A program made the translations under genes and the position numbers. A DNA stretch of 31,684 bases from Chromera velia (taxonomy: Eukaryota > Sar > Chromeraceae): positions 1 through 31,684 of the forward strand of contig JAHBMJ010000771.1 of assembly GCA_018398765.1 (NCBI GenBank). Reading direction: 5' to 3'. Shown in pieces: positions 22,901-31,684 of this stretch (position 1 is the stretch's first letter; each line of letters starts with the position of its first letter). The notes under the pieces were generated by a model. It saw only the letters and a program-made list of their open reading frames with translations, was not told where the DNA came from and searched no databases.

Positions 22901-25900
22901 TCGATGAGAAAAAAAAAAAGCCGCTTGTCTCCTCTTCCCATTTTCATTTAACGCAGGCGTATGTGCTCTCGGTCTTGTCCGGCCTCGTCTCTCTTGGAAC
23001 ATTTATCGTGCTTCTGAAAAATCCTTTACTCGTCGCGTTGCCCTCCATTTCTACCCTTTCTAGAGATCACGCACGAAACACTGTCTTCGCAACTGGATGT
23101 GCTCCGTCGCCGTTTTTTGTTGGTATTCCCTTCTCTCTGTTGACTTGCCTGCCTGCCTTCATCCAGATGATCTTTTTTGAACAACCTTCTTGAACTACTC
23201 TGGCTCCCCTCTCATCCCCTTTGTCTTTGTTTTGTCTGCAGCGCGTGTGCGATGAGGAACGTCACAAATGGGCTCTGGAGCTCGCGGAGAGACGCAGCAA
23301 GATCAACAACTTGTCTGCGAAGTTTGATGCCCTGCAGGCCGTCAGTCTAGCAGCACCCTTTCCAACCCTTCCCCCCTCCTTTCTTTTTACTTTTTTGGAA
23401 GAAGAGAAACGGTCTGTCTATTCCTGAGGACACAATTTTCCTTCTGTGCCTGTGAGTGATAAACTCCACCAGCTTATCCACCTACCTACTTTGAGTAAAT
23501 TCAGACAGAAGTTGATTCGCCCGCCGCTCCAATCCTCTCGAAATGCTTCACCAGTTCTCTCTCGGTCCCCTTTTTCCCCCTGATCTCCATCCTTCTCCCT
23601 TCCTTCCTTCCTTCTCTCCCTCCCTGCAGCGCACGAAGAAAGAAGAAGGCCCAAAGAAGTCCCAGGCATACTACGTGATCAAGGCGGCACAGGCCCAGGA
23701 GGAACTCCAACGACAGGGGGATGAGTTGGACGCCCAGGTGCGGAACTCGGAGAGGGAGGTGCGGGCACTCGAGAACACACTAGCACATCTTCTTTCAAGG
23801 AACCACAGATACAAGGAGAACTTCAAGAGCGTCAGTCCGTCTGTCTGTCTGTCAGTCAGTTGAGTCAGCCAGCGAGGAACAGAGAGACAATGCGCACGAG
23901 CTGATGTGATGCAATCGGATGGATGCCTTCCTTGCTGCAGAGCCTCTGTAAAGAAAGTGACTGACGGGGGCGGGGGGGGAATAGTGGTGAGAGATAGAAG
24001 GCAGAAAAGAAGGCAGAAACAGAAAGAAGGAGAGACAGAGAGAGATAGAGAGGGAAATCCGCGGAAGGGTAGTTGGAAAGGAGTTTACTGCGCTGCTGGT
24101 TCAGAGAATGTTGTCCTTGTTGAAACAAGAAGGCATGTCTGTATTTCTGCGTGTGTATTCAGTCCTCCCGCCCCCACTCCCCCCTTCCAACCAACAGGCC
24201 GATGCCCGTCTCTCCCAGGACGTCCAAGAGAGGGACGCGTTGGAGACGCAACTGAGGGCAGCCAACGACGCGCTGTTCAAGAAGAGGAAAAGTCTGAACA
24301 GGGTAGAGAGGGAACTGGTAGAGGACCAGAGAAGGTTGAGGGAGCTCACCAGACAGAAGGAGGCTTTTCAGGGCACTCTCTTCGTCAGTCAACCAACTCA
24401 CTGCCCCCCCCCTCTGTTCCCTTTTCTCTTCCCCCTCAGTCGTTCCCAACGTCTTTCTCCACTCTCTTCTTTTGTGCGCTCATATTTTGGTGGATGACGG
24501 AGTGAGCCTGATTTCCCTTTCCGTTCACGGACACCTGTTTTGCAGTCCAGTCCTGTGCCTTTTTCTGAGTGAGGAAGTGCGCCAGTGCAGCCGTTCTCCT
24601 ATCCCGTCCCCTCCACCCTCCCTCCCTTTAATTTTCTGTGCCTGCAGGAGATGCACACAATGAAGGGTCACTTCGAGAGGGAGTTGGGGGACCAGGAGAA
24701 CAACCTCGACAGGGCATTCAAGCAACTGCAGGCACAGAGGAGAGCTGCAGCAGACGCGGGGGTCATGGTCAGTCAGCAGGGCATCGTGCGAGGGTGGGTG
24801 TTTTTGGTTTCACATCAGAAACACTGTTTTCAATCATCCCTTTCTGACTGTCTTTGTCGGTCTTTGGACTTTCTCCCCCCTTTATCTGCTTCTGTGAGCG
24901 TATGTAGACGAATGCAGTCTGTTGTCATTTGAATGCTTTAAACTATGTTTATCCTCTGCTCCATCATTCTAAGGCTGGGGCAGGAACAGGAGGAAATTCC
25001 TGGAGAATTTGATAGTTGGACGACAGCGGGCAATCGTGGCTCGTCGACGCAGTCTCAAACACAAAATCAGCAGACCGACAGGCTACCTGAAGCCAAACTT
25101 GTCCACGTCCGACTGTCTTGTCTCCCTCCTTTCTTCTGCAGCAACAGGGTAAAGAGGCAGCAGGAAAGGCACTGGAGACAGAGATTCAGGTGGGCTGCAT
25201 CCTCTATCTCTTTTTCCTTCCCTTCTCTAGCTCCTGTTCTTTTTTCTCCCCCGCTCTCTTGGTTTCTTTTCCCTTCATTTTGTCTGTTGGAAGAACTTTG
25301 CATTCGGTGCCTGGCGTAACGGCTGGAGAGTCGTTCGATTGTCTTCTGGGTCAATGATCATTGTTTTTAGCTGTGCTGTTTCCTCTTTCCTTTCCTGCTC
25401 CCGAGATCAACAGGATGAGCATGCACGTTTCGTTTCGTGATGTGTTTCTCTGTGCCTGGTGTGTTCGTGTGGCAGTGTGCATGTGTATTTTCTGACACAA
25501 GGAATAGTCGTGAATGAACGCACTTGCATTCTTGGCTGCAGGTCCAAGTGATGCAGGACCAAAACTCCGCGATCCTTCATGCACTGATGTGAGTCAGCAC
25601 TTTTGCACATTCGTTGAGCTCTCTTCTTTTTTCTGAACGACTGCTTGCGACGCCATCACTCTTTGTGTTTGTATCGCTGCTTGCCTGATCATAATCCCCC
25701 ATCATTTGGCTCTTCATTTCTCATCCTTTGGTGCATCGCTTCGCCTTTGTCCCTCTCCTCCTTTTTCTCTCCTTCGAGGGACCCCCTTTCCTCCACTTTA
25801 TCCACTTCCCGAACCCTCTTCCCGACCCTTCACTCTTTCCTTTTCCTCTTTCCCTTCTCTCTCTGTCTCAGGTCCTGTTTCGCGGAGCTCCCCGAGGTCA

Positions 25901-25974
25901 CTGGAGCACTCCACAGGGTCTGCCAGCAGAGAGGCCTTGCGCTTCCCGCAGAGCCCCTAGTTGCGGCGCAATAG
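18186..25974 (+). CDS. CCDC39: CCDC39 / FAP59 orthologue, axonemal 96-nm ruler coiled coil (16 exons)
   Basis: Exons: 18186-18641, 18925-19050, 19453-19536, 19955-20088, 20446-20552, 20865-20947, 21266-21803, 22184-22313, 22575-22878, 23242-23340, 23630-23830, 24198-24383, 24648-24767, 25142-25189, 25542-25588 and 25872-25974. All phases agree, giving about 921 residues; human CCDC39 has 941. Family matches in collinear order include FANEENKRLD (residues 59-68), VQQELGNTQSL, KLEMNWNQEELEQW, QIELDRVAEHFKKLH, LIKQW, DALFKASQEL, AYYVIKAAQ (700-708), ALENTL and the C-terminal QQRGLALP. CCDC39 pairs with CCDC40 to form the molecular ruler that sets the 96-nm repeat and docks inner dynein arms and the dynein regulatory complex. 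The first 58 residues are an acidic Met/Glu-rich extension absent from vertebrate proteins. Many introns start GTCAGT. The fourth donor must be the atypical GTTGGT to keep the conserved LIKQW-E frame. Confidence 0.95.
19908..19935 (+). repeat. (CT)n microsatellite upstream of a CCDC39 acceptor
   Basis: About 14 CT units, followed by CCCCCC and then the TATGCAG acceptor of the fourth exon at 19955. It serves as an extreme polypyrimidine tract. Confidence 0.9.
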
Positions 25975-27365
25975 ACTGAGTGGGAAGAAGCAAGATCGGA
26001 AGACTAGTAAGGTCTACAAGATTTGGACGCACACCAGTAACCGGCAATCCTCGGTACAATTGACTTTCACAATCGGTTTTCATCATAGTGCTTTCAGTAA
26101 CACGAAACATGTTTTCTTAAGAATACAAATTGTGCCTTACATTGTATCTAGAGAAGCAATCTAACAAAACTAACTAAGTTTGACTTTAAATTATCAACTT
26201 GAAGCAACTCAGTTGAAATAGTATATAGAGCTGTTGTATCCTAGGTATATTATATTCTAAGTCACATATATAAAAAATGTTTGCAACTAGGTTTGCAATC
26301 ATTCTGTATAATAAATTGTACTATGATGATGAATAAATTGCTTTGTCTCTCCTGTCTAGCCGCCTTGTGGCGTCCAGACAGAAGGTAAAGCGAGGACAAG
26401 AACCTAGGGAAGCTTAAGAGAAGGGACGTGAGCAACACTAACTCAGGCAACACTTTACAGAAGGTTTATCTCTAGAGCGATCTGGGATTCCAATCAACTG
26501 GGTTCATTCTATCATTGTACAGTTTCTACTCATTCCTCTCTCTCAGACTCTTAGGAGCTCTCGATCTATGCCAAACAGACACCAGACTCAAACGATACTG
26601 TCCGTTGCTCGAGTGACATGTTGCATGCTTGAATACGAAGGTCAGACTCGATTTCAACAACTTTGATCGACGCGCGCAACACGTACGAAGCAAAGCGCGG
26701 CGGCGGAGCCTGGCGTCGGCACGCGGGCTCATTCAGATACAGCGCATGCGAGGGTCCAAAGGGCGGCGCCACAGGGTAGGACTCCACAAAATCACTTGTA
26801 TAAAAAGTTAAATACTAAGTTAAATAAAGAGCGGGTATACTTATGAAATTGCACTGACAGTGTAATCCATAAAATGGTAATGATGTTAAAAAATCAGGAA
26901 AAAGATCATATGACTCGGATCGCATTAACTTGAAGTTAGTAGATTTTATAGTACAAAGCATACAAATTTACTAGCTGTCAATTCAGTATGTGTGGTTATA
27001 TAAATATATTAAACATAATCAAACCATACTATTAAAATGTAGATTAAAATACTAAACATATGGCTACAAACCTATCACAAACGAATTTCTAGAGCAACGT
27101 ACCCCAAAGTTGGCTTCAGATTCAATCATATAATCATACAACGCCTAACATCATCATCATTATCATACGCTATCGCCATTGGCGTATAAATAGGCGTCTA
27201 GCATTCAGTGGCAACGCATGAGGCAGTTTCAACTTGGTTCTTTACAACAGCAGTTCACTTTGATTTATATCAATATAAAGTCTAGCTATTAATTGAAGTA
27301 CGTCAAAAGTATGTATATACATGACAGTCGATTTTCATGTATATTGCTGTTGATTAGGTTTTCAG
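25975..27365. other. AT-rich intergenic region, no supported gene
   Basis: This is the spacer between the 3' ends of CCDC39 and the minus-strand HNH gene. It is mostly AT-rich with a GC-rich island at about 26660-26790 (GCGCGGCGGCGGAGC). No ORF here has coding character. A TATAAATA at about 27184 is not followed by a supported plus-strand gene. Confidence 0.5.
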
Positions 27366-28811
27366 TTATACTTTAGGTGCCCGGCCAATGTATCTGTTTC
27401 CTTTCCGAAGGTTTTCTAGAGACCACATTGGCTGTAGGTTTGAAAAGTGTAGCCTTTCGACGCGGGTTTTAAAGTCCGGCTTTACCCCGTCAGGCCCGCG
27501 ATACATGATAGGAATGATGTGGTCGACATGCCAGTGAGTTCCGTAGTTCTTCCACGACATTCCGGGGTTGTTGTGAAAGTCGTTCTTCTCCAAGTGGGCC
27601 TTCAGCTGGGTAAAGGAACAACCGAGATATTCGGGCGTGCGCTTTGATTCAGAAGGAATATTTCCCTTTCTGACAGTGGAAAGACACCTGTAGACGGATC
27701 GCCTGGTGACAAGTGTCAGCCTGAAGAGTGCATCGTTTTTATACTTTTGCCGTGCCCGTTGCAGACGCTCTGCAAATGCAGGGTTGTCCTTCTGACACTC
27801 TGAGCACATTGAACGAATACGATTGTGTTCGCACCTTGCGCTTCCTCCACGCTCCAGACAAGTATACTTTATACGACCATGCACACAGTAGACGCTCCCG
27901 CCACACTGTCTGCAATGATTCTTTCTTCGACCGTGTTCACAAATGTATGTGCCGCCGCAATCTTTGCACACATTTCTTATGCGTCCATGTTTGCAAATCG
28001 CGCGGCCACCGCACTCTTTGCATCGTGACCGTATACGACCATGCTCACAGATTTGAGTCCCCTTGCAATCTTTGCAGAGGTCCCGTCTCCGCCCATGCAC
28101 ACAGACACCGCTACCCCCACAGTCTTTGCAGTAGATGCGTCTTCGTCCATGCTCACAAATTCCATTGCCCTGGCAGTCTTTGCAGAGATACTTTTGCCGT
28201 CCGTGGGGACAACGAGAAGTGCCACGATCATAAAGTGGGCTCAGCGACCCGTCTTTTGGTTGCTTTGGCATCTTCAGGTCGCGTGTATTCTCAACAACGT
28301 GCAACTTCAGGTAAGAGGAGGTCTCACGGGTGTGAGAAACGCGGTTTGCGCGCTTTTCCCAATCTTGGGCGCTTCCTGGAAGTGCTGGCTTCTCTGCAAC
28401 CTCTCTCTCTTTGGCAGTTGCATTGCAGCGGACTTTCTGGAACACCGTATCTAGGCGGTAAACACTGTGAGTTTGCAGTTTGCTGAGAAGTGCAACAGGT
28501 GTAGAACTTTTTAGTGCAGGCGGGAATACTTGAAAAGCCCTCGCATCTGACATGGAACGGCTTTCGTCTGTAGTTATGAAGATCCTTGTCAGGATCTCCG
28601 CACTTTGATTTTGCCAGGTCTGTCCTTGGTCTGCTGCAGTGGCTTTTGTGCGCTGGAGAGGGTGAGAAAAGTGTGAAACGGAAATTGCAGTGGGAGTTGG
28701 AAAGGTCTTCTGTTTGACGCGGTTTCGAAAGCCGTCAAACTCATGGGCAGAGACCAACCGATTGATGGACTGCACGGCTGTAAGGCGTACCTGACGACTG
28801 ACGCTCTTCAT
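27366..28811 (-). CDS. Cys/His repeat array fused to an HNH endonuclease (intronless)
   Basis: One uninterrupted ORF of 481 codons. Residues 1-180 are basic, Ser/Thr-rich and without a recognised domain. M181 (codon at 28271) starts MPKQPKDGS just before the repeats and is a plausible alternative start. Residues about 200-343 hold eight 18-residue units of consensus CxHGRxRxxCKDCGGxx, likely zinc-binding. The C-terminus is an HNH nuclease: HVDHIIP (H428, D430, H431), then HFSNLQPMWSLENLRKGN with N458 and N467, as in the WHH/HNH families. CEHGRxR arrays joined to this HNH type are, from memory, common in giant DNA viruses and in protist and algal genomes. A nuclease of viral or mobile origin is therefore likely; substrate and activity are unknown. 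It lacks introns, unlike genes 1-4. Confidence 0.8.
   Translation of the reverse strand: MKSVSRQVRLTAVQSINRLVSAHEFDGFRNRVKQKTFPTPTAISVSHFSHPLQRTKATAADQGQTWQNQSAEILTRIFITTDESRSMSDARAFQVFPPALKSSTPVALLSKLQTHSVYRLDTVFQKVRCNATAKEREVAEKPALPGSAQDWEKRANRVSHTRETSSYLKLHVVENTRDLKMPKQPKDGSLSPLYDRGTSRCPHGRQKYLCKDCQGNGICEHGRRRIYCKDCGGSGVCVHGRRRDLCKDCKGTQICEHGRIRSRCKECGGRAICKHGRIRNVCKDCGGTYICEHGRRKNHCRQCGGSVYCVHGRIKYTCLERGGSARCEHNRIRSMCSECQKDNPAFAERLQRARQKYKNDALFRLTLVTRRSVYRCLSTVRKGNIPSESKRTPEYLGCSFTQLKAHLEKNDFHNNPGMSWKNYGTHWHVDHIIPIMYRGPDGVKPDFKTRVERLHFSNLQPMWSLENLRKGNRYIGRAPKV
27783..28214 (-). repeat. Eight 54-bp tandem repeats encoding CxHGRxRxxCxxC units
   Basis: The repeat period is exactly 18 codons. 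The units begin RCPHGRQ, ICEHGRRRI, VCVHGRRRD, ICEHGRIRS, ICKHGRIRN, ICEHGRRKN, YCVHGRIKY and RCEHNRIRS. Unit 7 reads TCLERGG where the others have CxxC, so one metal ligand is lost. Units 1 and 8 deviate most, as expected at array edges. Confidence 0.9.
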
Positions 28812-29485
28812 GTCTGCATCTTTGGTGGGCCAGACTGAAGTCGATCGGCTTTCGAAAAGACACTTGAGCTGGGTAAGCCGGGAATATATTCATATACACA
28901 CAATGTTGAAGATATATACATGGAAGTGGTGCTTGGTTCAAAACCCAAAAACAGAATCTACGGCGTGTCTGGAGAAGACCTCTCAAAATGAAAAGCACCT
29001 TTGCAAAAGATTGATTTCATTTGAAAGAAGAAAGTCAACGATTCGATTGCTTCCGAAGAAACAACGAAGACATGCCAATTAATTAACACTTAAGCTTGGG
29101 AAGACTTAATTGTGCTGTATGCATGTTGTTGCATGAAATATATATGTTGCATGCAACATCATGCATGCATGCATGTATATACCACTCTCGTGTATGTCTG
29201 CAACACGCGCATGCAGCTAGTGTGCAGCAACACCGTCGAGCCACACCAAATGCTGCATTGTGTCACGGAAGATCAGATGTCGCAGAGCCTTTGAGCAGAC
29301 GAAGAAAAACAACATCTCCGTACCGTTCCTTGCACACCATTCTTACTTCAAGTAGACGTATATCGATACATAGACGGCAATAGGTCCGCAACCTCACACA
29401 CAGACGCGTTGTTTCGGAAGAGGGCAGAGAGCTATATAGAATTTCCGGAGTTATGAGTTGAAAAAATTGGGATGGCTTGTGAGAA
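28812..29485. promoter_or_regulatory. Divergent intergenic region between HNH and CoA-transferase genes
   Basis: A 674-base spacer between opposing start codons. It includes a perfect 16-bp palindrome ATGTTGCATGCAACAT at 29144-29159, followed at once by three to four GCAT units (29161-29176). No TATA box is certain. Confidence 0.5.
29144..29176. repeat. Palindrome plus (GCAT)n cluster
   Basis: ATGTTGCATGCAACAT is self-complementary over 16 bases. It is followed by ATGCATGCATGCAT. Both contain the TGCATGCA core. Confidence 0.9.
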
Positions 29486-31045
29486 ATGAGCTTTGCGCAA
29501 ATGAGGTCAATAAGGCAATTTATCACCCCCGCACTGACTTCCTTCGCAAGAAGTTTCGAACGGCAAGTGAGGCCAGTGGCAAGCATTTCAGCTTCAGTAC
29601 ATGGAGGGCAGATTGGTCAGAGAAGATGGCAAAGCGGGAGGAGTGGTCCGAAGGGTGGCAGAGGCCCCCCCTCGCCTCCGGTGGTTTCGGGAGAGGAGGC
29701 AATAAGTTTGTTGCACTCTCATGACAGGATCTTTCTGCACGGAATTTCCTGTAATCCTCAGCATCTGTTGCGCTCCGTCTGTGCAGCAGTAGATGCAGGT
29801 GTGCTGGACAAGCTGACATTGTATCACCTGCATCTGGAGGGAGACACACCGCACGTGCACCCAAAGTACGAAGGCAAAATCCGTTCCTCCAATCTATTCA
29901 TTGGGCACAACTGTAGACAGGCAGTCAACGAATTTCGTGCCGACTTCACTCCCATCTTCCTGTCGGAGATACCTCTTGCTTTTGAGCGTGGCGTCATTCC
30001 CCTAGACGCCGTGCTAATGTCAGTCAGCCCACCAGACAAACACGGGTACTGTTCCATTGGCCCCGACTGTACTTCCGTCCTTGCCGCCGCTTCTCACGCA
30101 TCCACAGTGATCGCCCAAGTGAACAGACACGTGCCACGGACACACGGACAATCGTCCATTCACATGTCAGAGCTGAGTGCAGTGGTCGAATACGATGAGC
30201 CCCTTCCCCTGCTTCAGAAGAAAAAGCAGAAAGCTGGTGCAGAAGAGAAGCTGAAGCAAATCGGTGCTCACGTAGCAGAGTTGGTGCAGGATGGGAGCAC
30301 GCTACAGACAGGGATTGGGGGGATTCCAGATGCGGTTCTTGCTCACTTGATAGACCACAAAGATTTGGGGATTCACACGGAAATGTTCTCAGATGGGGTT
30401 ATCCCACTGATACAAAGGGGGGCAGTGAACAATCAAAGGAAAGTGATAGATCCCGGAAAAACAGTTGCTTCATTCTGTGCGGGGTCACAGGATTTGTTTG
30501 ATTTCATTGATGACAACCCAGGCATAAATTTCCTTCCTTCCCAATTCGTGAATTCCCCCCGGTACATCCAGATGAATCCCAAAGTGGTGGCAATCAACAG
30601 CTGCCTCGAGGTTGATCTGTCGGGACAGATTGCGTCTGACTCTGTTGGCCACACCCTGTTTAGCGGTGTTGGAGGCCAGGTTGACTTTGAGAGAGGCGCC
30701 GCCCTTTCTGTAGGTGGCAGGCCGATCATTGCCCTCCCTTCGTCGACGTCGAGCGGCCTGTCGAGGATTGTGCCGGCCATCACGCCAGGAGGGGGGGTGG
30801 TGACGACCAGGGCGCATGCACATTGGGTCGTGACAGAGTATGGGAAAGTGTACCTTTTTGGAAAGAATTTAAGGGAGCGTGCGGAAAGTTTAATTTCGAT
30901 TGCACACCCAGACCACCGTGACTCTTTGAGTGCGTTTGCAGAGAAGATGCTTTCGAAATTTGATGCGAAGGCGTGGGACGTGCCTCGGGATCGTCGGAAA
31001 GTCTGTCTGACCGATGGGGGGGGGGCAGAGTACCGAATCTTCTAA
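29486..31045 (+). CDS. Mitochondrial-type acetate:succinate / 4-hydroxybutyrate CoA-transferase (intronless)
   Basis: A single ORF of 519 codons from the ATG at 29486. Residues 1-52 are Arg/Ser/Ala-rich and acid-free except one Glu, typical of a mitochondrial presequence. From about 68 the protein follows the acetyl-CoA hydrolase/transferase family (family I CoA-transferases). It has the N-terminal half with DAVLMSVSPPDKHGYCSIG (174-192), the oxyanion-region TGIGGIPDAV (275-284), and HTEMFSDG with the predicted catalytic Glu299. It also has GVGGQVDF (394-401) and a C-terminal TRAHAHWVVTEYG. Such enzymes move CoA between acetate and succinate, 4-hydroxybutyrate or similar acids. In protist mitochondria the acetate:succinate enzyme makes acetate and feeds succinyl-CoA to ATP synthesis. 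Exact substrate cannot be read from sequence. No transmembrane segment is evident. Confidence 0.92.
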   Translation: MSFAQMRSIRQFITPALTSFARSFERQVRPVASISASVHGGQIGQRRWQSGRSGPKGGRGPPSPPVVSGEEAISLLHSHDRIFLHGISCNPQHLLRSVCAAVDAGVLDKLTLYHLHLEGDTPHVHPKYEGKIRSSNLFIGHNCRQAVNEFRADFTPIFLSEIPLAFERGVIPLDAVLMSVSPPDKHGYCSIGPDCTSVLAAASHASTVIAQVNRHVPRTHGQSSIHMSELSAVVEYDEPLPLLQKKKQKAGAEEKLKQIGAHVAELVQDGSTLQTGIGGIPDAVLAHLIDHKDLGIHTEMFSDGVIPLIQRGAVNNQRKVIDPGKTVASFCAGSQDLFDFIDDNPGINFLPSQFVNSPRYIQMNPKVVAINSCLEVDLSGQIASDSVGHTLFSGVGGQVDFERGAALSVGGRPIIALPSSTSSGLSRIVPAITPGGGVVTTRAHAHWVVTEYGKVYLFGKNLRERAESLISIAHPDHRDSLSAFAEKMLSKFDAKAWDVPRDRRKVCLTDGGGAEYRIF

Positions 31046-31684
31046 GGAGGGGAGGGGAGTGAACAAAATGGAAGCTGCAAGAACGTATAAAGAGGGGAGA
31101 AAAATGGCGGGTGAAGGGAGGAGTGAGAGCTTGGGTGAGGAGAGAAAAGTATGCAGTGGCAGGATAGAAAAGTGCTGGTCCTCTGTCCCTCTGTCTACGA
31201 GGAGGTACGCGTTTATTTCTTGAGGAGATTGATGAGAACTGAATTGAATTGAGGTGGTTGGAGAAAGCTGAGAAGGAAAATAAACTTGAATGGGCGGCTG
31301 GAATCTAGACAAGGAAGGGAACTACGCTGAATTCTGTGAGCCTGAGTCTTTATCATTTTCTCCGAGGAGTTCTCACTGCAACACACTGTCCATCTGGGCC
31401 AGAAAGAACTAAAAGAAAAGAAGAGAAAATTTCAACCAGGGGAAGAGGATGCGAATCGAATTGACACTGCTGATGGACGGGGCTTTTGAGTTTTTTACGT
31501 GTTTTAGTGTGCATGCGTCAGCCGCACAGACAAACGTGTGTCCCCTGTGAAAGGCGAAGATGGTCGGGAGACGTCGGTCCGTCTGTTGTTTAAGCGAATT
31601 AATGCTGTTCGCGTACGTGAAATCACCGAATCCTTCAATCTCTTGTCCTCCCTCTCTCCATCTCTCCCTCCCTCCCCCCCCCCC
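31046..31684. other. 3' flank of CoA-transferase gene, no further gene seen
   Basis: Purine-rich 3' region with AATAAA at 31279-31284, about 235 bases after the stop codon. It could be a polyadenylation signal, although many protists do not use this motif. The window ends in a CT/C homopyrimidine tract (about 31644-31684). Confidence 0.5.

Noticed and set aside
24970-25060. Extra CCDC39 exon (EQEEIPGEFDSW...)
   Set aside because: It has no coiled-coil character and no family match. The exon ending at 24767 joins the exon at 25142 in phase 0 without it.
27150-27230. TATAAATA promoter at about 27184 for a plus-strand gene
   Set aside because: No coding sequence follows on the plus strand before the minus-strand HNH gene ends at 27366.
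27837-28214. CRISPR-like or satellite array
   Set aside because: The 54-bp periodicity is coding repeats in one open frame without conserved spacers.
27728-28486. 252-codon plus-strand ORF opposite the HNH gene
   Set aside because: It is the mirror of the Cys/His repeat array; its periodicity comes from the 54-bp repeats on the other strand, which has the catalytic motifs.

Overview
This is nuclear DNA of an intron-rich eukaryote. Four genes are split by GT-AG introns, mostly about 100-700 bases long and pyrimidine-rich. The window has CT/CA microsatellites, long intergenic spacers and AT-rich repeat islands. It encodes motile-cilium and centriole proteins, a mitochondrial-type CoA-transferase, an MHYT sensor protein and a giant-virus-like HNH gene. 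Together these suggest a flagellated protist alga, most plausibly an alveolate such as a chromerid. That placement is an inference; no rRNA or organelle marker is present.

Layout. (1) 111-3003, minus strand: the 5' part of an unidentified coiled-coil gene that runs off the left edge. (2) 3818-5716, plus strand: a two-exon seven-helix MHYT-domain membrane protein. (3) 5717-10303: 4.6 kb without a supported gene. It holds microsatellites, an AT-rich repeat nest and a 476-bp non-autonomous hAT-type element with an 8-bp target duplication. (4) 10304-16966, minus strand: a multi-exon gene with a CEP164-type WW module, a second degenerate WW module and a long acidic Ser/Glu-rich region. (5) 18186-25974, plus strand: a 16-exon CCDC39 (FAP59) orthologue of about 921 residues. 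(6) 25975-27365: AT-rich spacer. (7) 27366-28811, minus strand: an intronless gene with eight CxHGRxRxxCxxC units and a C-terminal HNH nuclease. (8) 29486-31045, plus strand: an intronless mitochondrial-type acetate/4-hydroxybutyrate CoA-transferase.

The genes form three head-to-head pairs: 1/2, 3/4 and 5/6. Genes 3 and 4 are both predicted axoneme or basal-body components and share a 1.2-kb divergent promoter region. TGCATGC-rich sequence occurs in all three divergent spacers. The best leads are the ciliary gene pair, the tandem WW modules, the high share of non-consensus GTCAGT splice donors, the Zn-array/HNH gene and the hAT element. Exon joins were made by hand from splice consensus, reading phase and protein continuity. 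The weakest join is at the 3' end of the WW gene.
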